Source: Fusarium oxysporum f. sp. lycopersici 4287 (lineage: Eukaryota; Ascomycota; Sordariomycetes; Hypocreales; Nectriaceae). From it: a stretch of DNA of 64,000 nt. The translations under genes were made by a program, and so were the position numbers. Numbering within the stretch: position 1 is the stretch's first letter; the number at the start of each line of letters is the position of its first letter. The DNA lies in NCBI RefSeq assembly GCF_000149955.1, contig NC_030989.1:699079-763078 (forward strand). Reading direction: 5' to 3'. The notes below the pieces were generated by a model that searched no databases, was not told the DNA's origin, and worked only from the letters and a program-made list of their open reading frames with translations. This document shows positions 46,101-54,819 of the stretch, in pieces.

Positions 46101-46948
46101 AGAACAATGCTCTTGCAACGCGCCGAGACGTATTGGACTCTCTTCTCAAAACACCATGGTTGACTGTTGCCGTTGGTTTCTTCGTCGGAACACCTATCCT
46201 ATTCCCTCTCGACCCATGGCGGGTGTTGACAGGCCAGAAGTATAACCCCAGTAGAGGCTATACGCCCAGTGGCTCAGTAGGATTGGGAGGATCAACAGTC
46301 GCCATATATCCTGTTGCTGCACCAGGAGGATACCAACTCATGGGCCGAACACTTGGTGGCTGGGATTCGACAGGTAACCGGCCTGGCTTCTCTCCCGAGA
46401 AGCCTTGGCTGTTCAATCACCTGGATCTCGTCAGTTTTTATGAGGTGACTGAACAAGAGTATGACAAGATGGAGCGAGATTTTGAGGCTGGCCAGTATAC
46501 CTTTGACATTAGCGAAACAGCCATCGATATGGATCAGTACATCGCCAAGTTTGATACAGCAGAGAAGGACCCAGAGTATCAAGCATGGCGAGAGCGCCAA
46601 TCAGAAGCGGCCGATAAGTTGGCTGCACTTGAGCAGAAGCTGTTCGATGAATGGACCATCTCAAAACAGTCTGGTGGTGGTGCAGATGAGGATGGCGACA
46701 TTGACTCGGACGAGATTGCTGTTATTGAGTCACCTGTAAACGCGAATGTATGGAAGGTCCTCGTCAAGCCTGGTGATGTACTGGAAGAGGGGCAGACCGT
46801 AGCGGTTCTTGAAGCCATGAAGATGGAGATTAATTTGGTTGTTGGTGAAGATCAGGTCGGCGCTGAAGTAGTCAAGGTTGCTCAGCCACCGGGAAGTGTT
46901 GTAAGTCCGGGAACGGTCGTTGTGAAGGCCCGGAGAAGACAAGAGTAA
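43177..46948 (+). CDS. Biotin carboxylase - KipA/KipI - biotinyl fusion (urea carboxylase-like)
   Basis: Exons 43177-43391 and 43450-46948 join (TDG/DAILDIC) to 1237 aa. Residues 10-450 form a biotin carboxylase: [13 protein letters not shown], the ATP-grasp Gly loop [10 protein letters not shown] (about 165), and [12 protein letters not shown] (about 298). Residues about 465-780 match the KipA/AHS2 (PxpC) carboxyltransferase half ([28 protein letters not shown]). Residues about 800-1045 match KipI/AHS1 (PxpB) (YGN..., [25 protein letters not shown]). Residues 1160-1237 are a biotinyl domain with EAMKMEI (biotin Lys about 1196). The order is that of urea carboxylase, but the amidase (allophanate hydrolase) half of yeast Dur1,2 is absent, so urea degradation would need a partner. 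With a YcsF-like protein next door, the pair holds all three PxpABC modules plus a complete biotin-carboxylation unit. The substrate is unproved: urea, 5-oxoproline, guanidine-like or other lactam. Confidence 0.93.
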
Positions 46949-47385
46949 ATCATAGTGTACACTAAATTGAGACAACAATTGGATCAGCAACGAATGTCAA
47001 ACTCTCGCTTCATGTAAGTATGTTAAGTAATCTTGAAATTAAACTTCGACTAAGATGCCTTTATCTGGACGATCGGGAATAGTGCTGGGAGGTCACTGGA
47101 TGTTAGCGGTCGTAGTTACCGGTTCGGCGGTGATACTGTCACGTGGTTCCACTCGACCGGGCCGGTCTTGGAGGGCCCTGGGACCAACCCCAGTTCTTCT
47201 GTCAGTTATCGACTACACACCACGAACACTCCCTGTCTGACCTGGTTGGTATGAAGATGTTGAAACTGACCAATGTTTATATTCCTTTCCATCAGACTTA
47301 GCTCAAGTCGCCACTTCTGTATTCAATGATGCAGTCCAGTATACAGCACCGATGATATCACAGACTAAACGTCCCACTTTACACC
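46949..47385. other. Promoter region of the C2H2 regulator
   Basis: No gene. The CTACCCCAA 9-mer found before the three upstream genes has no exact copy here. Some GGCCGG/CGGCGG-rich sequence lies near 47120-47165. Confidence 0.45.
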
Positions 47386-49974
47386 ATGAAAGGCAGACCT
47401 CGGCTCCCTGTGCCTCTTTGTAGGTTCTGCAATAAGGAGTTCAAGAGACAGGAGCACCTGGAAAGGCATATTCGTACACGTGAGTCACTTTACTAGGGGC
47501 CACTCTCAAAGTGGTGCTGATCATTCTCCAGACACACGCGAAAGACCATATGGGTGTCCATGCGGCCGAACATTTACAAGACAGTGAGACATATCAGAAT
47601 TCGCTTACTCTGGTGACAGGGCTGATCAGATTTTAGAGATCTACTAAATCGTCACCGCCGACTTTCTCAGTGTTCTACCAGTGGCTCAGGAAAACAAGCG
47701 GAATCAAATCTGGCGATATCGCCTGACGGGGCTGTGACAACTTCACCCTCTATCTCACAAGCTAGCGACGAGAACAATCATCACAGTCACCAGCTACAGT
47801 CTCAAGTAAACCCCTCTAATTTGATGCCTATGGCAGTCTCTCCCCACACAATGTCTTCTCAACAAGAGATGATGAGCCGATTTTCAATTCATGATCGGCC
47901 ATTGGGTTACCAAGAGCAGACACCAAGCCATATCTTTGAGCCACCGAAAGATCCCATCCACAACAGCAATGTAACCCCAGCGGGCGCTTTGGATAGCCTT
48001 GACTTCATGCAATTCGAGTCGTTCAACGCGGATATGTTCCCTGATGAGATGGACATGATCAATAGTTATCTCGGGGAAGTTCTCCCCCCTGAAGACTCAC
48101 ATCAAGGATTCACACCGGATACAGCAAACTTCTTTACTCAGTCATTTATTCCCGAGCCAGTTCTTGCCCCTGCTCCCTCGAGCCATTTGCAGCTAGAGGC
48201 ACCTGGCCATATAGAATTGAGCAGCGCGCCAACGTCGACTCTACCTTTCTGCCAGAAACGACAAGCCCAAGCAGCTCCAGTTCGAAACAAGGTTGACCGG
48301 TTGTTGGATACCACAGAAGATATTGTAGCAACAAATCCCTGGGCTGTATCGGTTGCTGCTCATGAAAGGCTTTCCACGGAGTTCTCGAAGCACAGATCAG
48401 ATATACCCCTGTCATTTACACTTCCCAGCAGACATGCGCTATCTCGATATATCGCAAGCTGGATACGAGGTTATCATCCACATTTACCATTCGTACACCT
48501 TCCAACTACGAATCTGGAATCCATGTCACCTGTGCTTCTCTTGACGCTGGCAGCTACAGGGTCCTTCTATGGATTTGAGCACCCTCAGGGGTATGCCATG
48601 TACTTCGTGGCCAAAGCTATGATCAACCATGAGCTGGAAGAAAGGCGTCGTGCGTCAAACCGCCACATCCTCAATGGTTTCCCTCGCTTTGCGGCGCTCC
48701 CTACAAGCTCTACAGAAGTCTATGATCCCCCCCCAAATCACCATGCTGTTTTAACAAAATTCGACATCGAACTACTACAATCCTTGTTGATTGCTGTAAT
48801 GACTATGTCATGGCTAGATGGACCACTCGCTGAGGAGGCACTTGCTATGAGTAGCCAGTTAACTGCTCTCACCCGCGACATCCTGAAACGTCTACCAGAG
48901 GGACATTCCAATGACACATGGGAGGACTGGGGCCGCGATGAAGAGAGACGACGCACCCTTCTCGCGGCATATTTCACATTAAACATTCAAACCATCTGCT
49001 TCAACGTGCCGCCTCAGATGACAGCTACAGAGTTTAGCTTCGAACTTCCTTGCTCCGAAGCTGAGTTCAACGCGCCGGACTCGGAAACATGGAATCGTGT
49101 ACGACGAAAGGTCGACCCACGCAAGCTCAACTTTCAGTCATGCTTTAAGCAATTACTGTCTGGAGAGCCACTAGCCAAGGAGGTCTCGGCAACTGAGTTT
49201 GGCAATTATATGCTTATCCAGAGTTTGCTGATACAAATCTACTTTGAGCGTCAAGTATCGTCTGCCCTGTTGACTCCATCGCCAAGTCTGTCGGGGAGTA
49301 CCATTGCGACTTATGCTGCTGCACTCGGTGCCTGGCAATCTTGCTGGGACTCTGCTATCGAATCTGCCCCCGATCCTTCCTCTAGGAATTCGCCGCTACC
49401 TTTCAACTCGACTGCGATGCTCCGACTAGCTCATATTCATCTTGGATTTGGCCTCTACAGTCAATGCGAGTTGCTATCTCGGGATCCTATCGCCAAAGCC
49501 CAAGTGTTCGAACCGTATCAGAACCCATTGCCCCTGCGTGCTCCGCATCTTGATCAAGCTGTTCTTCATGCTATCTACGCTTTGAGGATACCTGTGAGAG
49601 TCGGTATTGCATTCGTGGCACGTGGCCGTACAGGTCATTGGAGTGTCCAACATGCTATCAGTCACTTTGGATGCGCCCTTCTACTTACCCACTGGCTTGA
49701 AAACATTTATCAGCTAGTTCTGTCGGATGGTACGTCAGCTCTCAGAGAGGAGGAAAAGCGCCTGCTTTCTATGGTCGATCGTCTAGTCGAAGAAACTCAT
49801 CTAGAGGCTTCGCTAGGCCCCAAATCCGATTTTCCTGACAGGATAAGACGTTTGGCTGTTGCAGCAGTGAAGCTTTGGGCAGAAACTTGTAAAGGCATAC
49901 AGGTCTACGAGATCGTCCATGTCGTCGGAGAAACACTTTCGCTAGTGGCAGAATCACTAGAGAAGCAGATTTAG
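47386..49974 (+). CDS. C2H2 zinc-finger transcription factor with fungal-specific domain
   Basis: Exons 47386-47479, 47532-47583 and 47637-49974 join to 827 aa. The first two small exons carry the DNA-binding domain: finger 1 C12-x2-C15...H28-x3-H32 and finger 2 C40-x-C42...H55 with a late Cys61. The linker is THTRERPYGC, close to the TGERPY type. Automatic ORF calling would start at a GTG at 47734 and lose both fingers. After a Gln/Pro/Ser-rich activation-like region follows the fungal_trans (PF04082) domain (about 230-480: SRYIASWIRGYHPHLPFVH). Such AmdX/FarA-unlike, two-finger regulators often control the adjacent catabolic genes. It is last in the block of four co-oriented genes and is the natural candidate to bind the shared CTACCCCAA motif. 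Confidence 0.9.
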
Positions 49975-50592
49975 GTTTGGAACAAGTAAAGAAGAGCCTA
50001 GGCTTGGTTAGCTGCACAGGCATGTGTAATTTCAATAACTTGAAAAGGCTGGGAATTCAAGGTTGTATTCTCTAATAGGAATGTTCCACGCGGGCTTTGA
50101 GTCAGCGGTCGCCGGAGTTACATCATAGACCACTGTGGAAAACTGGGAAGGTATTATACCATTATTGGGGACTCGAGAACCTCTTCGGTGTTCAAATATT
50201 TCAAAGTTTCAAGCACTGAGTTCAAGGATTGGACTGGTAGAAGAGCCTGTACTGAACAAATAAGTTAGACCTGAAATCCGTCATTGTTCGGGCTACTATG
50301 TCTTTGTTCGAAGGATCTGATGGCAGTGTATTTCCTCCTGGAAAAACACTTAGCAGATTGATATTGGACAACTCGGTCTTTCAGTTAGTTGGGCAATTAC
50401 ATTGTAAAAGCCATATATAATGCAGCCCCTCAAACGCATTGTTATTATTCAGTTCCAGTAATAAATCTATTCAGTATTCTTAATCCCCCTTCACCTACAC
50501 CTCCTACTCCACCAATTACAGTAACCAAAATCACAAAGAGACAAAGCCCAAAACAAGGAAAACGGAAAGGCTCGCTCGAATTAAATTTCAGC
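49975..50592. other. Intergenic region
   Basis: No gene. The open frame upstream of 50593 has no ATG and is Pro/Thr-rich leader sequence. Confidence 0.45.
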
Positions 50593-51258
50593 ATGTGTCG
50601 TCTTCTTAAGCTCCAGTATGCTTGCTCTAGCAATGGCAAACCCCATTACATGGAGAACGTCCAGGGTGCATACATCCCTTGTAATGACAGACACGGCTGT
50701 TTCATAGAAGAAGCTTTAGCTCTGAAGCCAGGATCAGACACGACTCCTCCAGGCTCCCCTATCGAAAGGGAATATACCATTGTGAAGATTGGAGGTGACT
50801 GCGAGACATGTGCCAATAAAAAGGCCACGAAAATTGAGGAGGAGGATAAGTTCTTTGTTGAAATGAATTCTGTAGTTGACAGAACGGAAAGGGAACTCAA
50901 CGCCGTGGTCATGCGTTGTGGCGAGATTTCTGCCAGTAACAGGAGGCGAAAGGTGAATCATGTTAGACGCGAATATCGACCGAACGATACTTGTTCTTCA
51001 GGGTCTTGCCAGAATCGGGTTCATGTTTCTCATGATGGCCGTAAAGGAATGTTCTGTAGGAAACATACTTGCGCTACCCAGGAGTTTGATTGCCTTTCAG
51101 ATGTTTCTACTACAAGGAACGGTCCCCAATACTCTATATACTGCCCTCTACATACTTGCAGTAGAGTTGGCTGTGGGCTTCAGATTATGGATCAAGATAC
51201 TAATGTCTGCAAGAGGCATCACGATGAGCTTGAATTGGCTATTTCTGCTCTTCGCTGA
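50593..51258 (+). CDS. Cysteine-rich hypothetical protein
   Basis: A single-exon ORF of 221 aa from the first in-frame ATG (MCRLLKLQYACSSNGKP). Cys/His groups at the N terminus (CRLL..YAC, CNDRHGC), in the middle (GDCETCANKK) and the C terminus (CSSGSCQNRVHVSHD, FCRKHTC, YCPLHTCSRVGCG, CKRHHDE) are spaced like treble-clef zinc sites. A predicted helix in the middle (EEDKFFVEMNSVVDRTERELNAVVMR) may be a coiled coil. No signal peptide, so it is likely nuclear or cytosolic. The opening resembles a group of Fusarium lineage-expanded Cys-rich proteins, as does the gene at 27140-27562, but the function is unknown. Confidence 0.6.
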   Translation: MCRLLKLQYACSSNGKPHYMENVQGAYIPCNDRHGCFIEEALALKPGSDTTPPGSPIEREYTIVKIGGDCETCANKKATKIEEEDKFFVEMNSVVDRTERELNAVVMRCGEISASNRRRKVNHVRREYRPNDTCSSGSCQNRVHVSHDGRKGMFCRKHTCATQEFDCLSDVSTTRNGPQYSIYCPLHTCSRVGCGLQIMDQDTNVCKRHHDELELAISALR

Positions 51259-51956
51259 AAGTTACTGGTTTGTTTGAGAAGCCTATGATATCTCAGCAAG
51301 GTATGCCTGGCTTCGAAATAACCCACCAAAAAATACTATACGCCGCCTCGAAAGTATGACACTCCAGCACGTCGCAAACGAAAAGGCCTGTCAGCGGAAA
51401 GGAATGATGGCTTCGTATTTATAGGAGACGGGCGGATCAACCAAGGGCTTGGGGGTCGGAATTTCATATTTATATATATACCGGTCGGGGGCAAATAACG
51501 AGAGGAGGCGGGTTTTTTTACTATATATATATCTTTCATATAGCACATGCTCTTCACTGATCAACACGCTTAAACTAATTTCCCTTCCGTTACTGGTAGG
51601 TTAGACATTCCCTTACCTTAATCATTTGGTTGTTGCAAAGCATTTATAGAGTAATACTTAATATCTAATAGAGATAATGGAGTTTATAGTAGTCACCTAC
51701 AAAGCCTCCAGGAACATATATCATCCTAGATAGTCTGTCACAGCTTCTTTAGCTGACTGCTTACTGTCACATTCGTCAAAGTCGCGAATCCAACTCAAAC
51801 CAAATCTACCAAGGATTGCACTTTTCGTTTAAAAAGTATTTTCGTTATTCTCATATAGTCCTAAACTCCCTATCCTTTTCCGAAGCTTCCACCATCACAA
51901 GAATCCTCTATCAAGATCCATTCCTCCTAATCCAATTTTCATTTTGACTGACCCCT
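51259..51956. other. Convergent intergenic region with AT-rich tracts
   Basis: No gene. Two TA-dinucleotide tracts (around 51469-51480 and 51521-51532) flank a G-rich segment, and a T7 run occurs at about 51514. The 3' ends of converging genes lie here. Confidence 0.45.
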
Positions 51957-52612
51957 CTATGAAGTCTCCTTCTTCTCCTCAGCCTTCTCATCTCCCTCCT
52001 CGATCTCAACTGACCCAACAGCAGCGCTCAAACCACCCTCTTCTTGGTTCTTTTCCTCAAGCTTCTTAGCAGTTGACAAGAAGTACTCAGCAACATCGTT
52101 CTTGTGGTTGAAGTACGCCAGATCGAGAGGAACGTAATTCTGCTCGTTTGCCAGCGCGGGAGAAGCACCTTGCTCCAAGAGCAGCTTGATGACATCGAGG
52201 TGACCGCCTAATGCTGCCCAGTGAAGACCTGTGTTTCCAGCTTCGTTTGCCTCGTCTAAGAAGGCCTGCTTCTGCTCCTTTGGTTGGGTATCGAAATATT
52301 GGATGAGTTCCCTGACGATTTCTACAAGATGTCAGCCTGGTATTGTTTCGCAATTGGATTGAAATTTGGGTCCTAGGCCTCGCAAAATTTCATCCCTTCA
52401 GGGTTGGACATACCTAGGTGACCATTTCCTGTCGCCATGTGTAAACATGTTGACTTGTTGGAAGCATCTTGGGCAGCCGCTACAATCTCAGCAGGGCTGA
52501 CATTCTCTCGCTCCGCCAGGCTCTTAATAGTCTCAGTCAGATCCTCCTGCTCTCCTGCTCGTGAAAAGTAAATGAGGTCATCGATCTCTTCTTCTGTGAG
52601 TTTGGGTGCCAT
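51957..52612 (-). CDS. YAR1: YAR1-like ankyrin-repeat protein
   Basis: Exons 52612-52414 and 52321-51957 join (GHL/EIVRELIQYF) to 187 aa, close to the 200 aa of yeast Yar1, the dedicated chaperone of ribosomal protein Rps3. The N terminus (TEEEIDDLIYFSRAGEQEDL) and two clear ankyrin units are present: STCLHMATGNGHLEIV..., and NTGLHWAALGGHLDVIKLLLEQGASPALANE. A third, partial unit follows (VPLDLAYFNHKNDVAEYFL). The tail is acidic (EEGDEKAEEKKETS). Overall architecture fits Yar1; other short ankyrin proteins are possible. The intron is 92 nt, longer than others in the window. Confidence 0.7.
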
Positions 52613-52885
52613 GATGATGCGCTTGGTGATGTTTTCATGTCAAGAATATAAAATTTTATGAAGATGAGGGGACTGTGTGGTTAGATACCCCGCTATTTTC
52701 GCACAGTGTGGGGTGTAGATCGCTGCAGGGTAGTCAAGTTCAATTTTCATCCTCGATTTCATGGAAAGGATGAGGAAACTACCAGCTAGTCGCTATGATA
52801 CATACATCATTTCCCTCTTTTTCCTTGAACATAGACTCCTTCACCAAAGATCATAGCAGATTTCCCTTCAACAAGTCCATGCAAG

Positions 52886-54420
52886 TCAGATTCTCTCGCT
52901 AATGAGTGCTTCTCCAATTTCACCATCAAGCCATGAACACAAGTCCCCAGATTCATCGAGCCACTCAATTTCTGCTTTGACGCCGAGCATTATCATCAGT
53001 TGCAACTCAAGTCGTAGTTCTGAGCCTTCGAGCTCATTCGGAGAGTGCAGGCTGATCTTCTTGAGTGTTGAGATAGCTGCAGCCCGCTCTCTGCCATTCA
53101 GATACGTGACGGGATCACGGCACTGGATCGATGTGATAGACACATGGTTTGGCTGTCCGTAGTTGCTGAGTGAGGTGTTGGTATGACCTCGGGAGAGATG
53201 CACTGATCTGATACCGAGCCACCGCAATGCTTCTATACCGAGATCAGCTTCGTGGCTCAGTCTTTCGGATCCGTGTCGGTAGCATCGCAAGATCTTGATG
53301 CCGTCGGGATCGTAGTCAAACAGCCCCAGGAGTGGCAGTTGGGGGTACTGTGTATGAACAAAGTTGAGGAACGAGCGCGTGGTCAAGTCAGGATATCCTT
53401 TGGCCTACTTGAGTCAGCGCGGGCTTCACGATTCACATTGTCCAAGCATACTGTGACAAGCACTCCAGGACCGAAGATGCAGGTTCTCCAAAATTGGGAC
53501 GAGCAGAGAGATCGAAAAACGGCCTGCAGGAGTCAGCTTCGTTGAAGCGACGAAGAATTTGTACGTCTCACATCTTTCTCAACAACAAGAATCCATTTGA
53601 TGTTTTGAACGTCGACGCTTGAGATTGACTGAACAGTCGGGATAGCAACTCCCTACATCCACTCAGAATCAAGCAGAGAGTCATAACTAAAGATCTTACC
53701 AAATCTCCCGAACAAGGGTTCAGCGTACTCCCATCGCGGAAGCGTATTAGCAACGGTCCAGCCAGTGCGCCCTTTGATGCTGCAACCTGCTCCAGTTAGT
53801 TGAAGTACCGTGGGCGCTTTTAACAACTCGCACAATATTCAAGTCCCCACGACTGATACCAAGACTGAAAGCAATATCATCAACAAGGTCATCCACTTGG
53901 CCTTGCTTCTCAAAGAGATGCTGGTGTTGGTAAAATATGTGGCTGCATATGAGTCCATTAGTACATCTCTTGCATCTGGGGCCAATGCACTAACCGCTTG
54001 GTCAGAACGGTGCCAGATACAAGAGCATCATGTGATAGTTGAAGAATGAGAAGTATGCGCGCTGCGACTTGTTAGTCAAATTAACAGAGACAACTCTGCC
54101 GAAATCTGACCAAACTTGACTGCTTCCTGCTGGTTACGACCAGGGAAGTGAACCTGCTCTGGCCGTACATTTGCGGCACGACGTGTTGACCTCCGTGCAG
54201 AAAATGGAATTGACAGCTCTTGTCCCGCAGCTAAAGCGCTGATGATTTGCGCAAGAATGTTCTCAATGCGAGTGACAACCGTTCCAGCACTGGGGTAGTT
54301 GATTATCGTATTCGTATCAGTATTCTCGTTCGCTGTCGTTGATGATGTGCGATTAGCTTGGGGATTCTGGGTTAGTTCTGGTATAGCAATTGATTGAGCA
54401 ATTTCTGCCTCTTCATCCAT
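52886..54420 (-). CDS. SPO11: SPO11-like meiotic DNA double-strand break transesterase
   Basis: Seven exons, 54420-54111, 54061-53995, 53942-53834, 53786-53700, 53652-53572, 53523-53452 and 53404-52886, join without a frame break to 414 aa. The winged-helix part reads KFARILLILQLSHDALVSG and TKRHIFYQ with the catalytic Tyr about 130. The Toprim domain has the acidic Glu in WILVVEKD (about 216) and the metal-binding GLFDYDPDG (Asp272, 274, 276). KGYPDLTTRSFL precedes it, as in Spo11/TopoVIA proteins. Spo11 makes the breaks that start meiotic recombination in the nucleus. Intron 1 has an unusual GTCAGA donor but a perfect GACTAAC branch. The first 90 residues are low-complexity and Asn/Thr-rich. 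Divergent from the oxidosqualene cyclase, 399 bp apart. Confidence 0.9.
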
Positions 54421-54819
54421 GGTTTCTTGGCGCTTGTTGAAACAAGCTTATAACTTCGATGATTTTCGTAAGTAAAGTTCAAGATCTTGTCCGAATACGC
54501 AGTAGAGTCGCAATGCGAGATGTGGTTCTGTGGAGGTTTTCAAGATTGTCCAATGCCGAGAGTCAATTGATTTTCAGGGGCTTGACCGCTAGACATGGGG
54601 GACATGATATGCTGCAGGTGCCACCAGGAGACGGCGGGCCCTCCCGTACGTCGGGCGTACAGCGGGTTGGTAATTCAATCCGCCCCCGTGTTATAGTTTA
54701 GTTTTAAAGCATGTGCTGCTCATCAACTTGTGACTGGGGTTTTGTTCATGATCACTCCACTGCTCTTCTCTCAATTGACCCACGAAATTTGCCGTTGAGA
54801 CCATCAAACTCCCCCAAAC
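54421..54819. other. Shared divergent promoter of SPO11 and the oxidosqualene cyclase
   Basis: A 399-bp region between two start codons. No TATA box is evident. Contains an inverted repeat-like CCTCCCGTACGTCGGGCG near 54640-54658. An 80-codon plus ORF (54459-54701) looks like chance. Confidence 0.45.

Noticed and set aside
47734..49974. Regulator starting at 47734
   Set aside because: That start is GTG; two upstream exons encoding C2H2 fingers join in frame from the ATG at 47386.
51469..51535. TA-dinucleotide tracts as a replication origin or transposon end
   Set aside because: Short simple-sequence tracts only; no terminal inverted repeats or target duplication seen.
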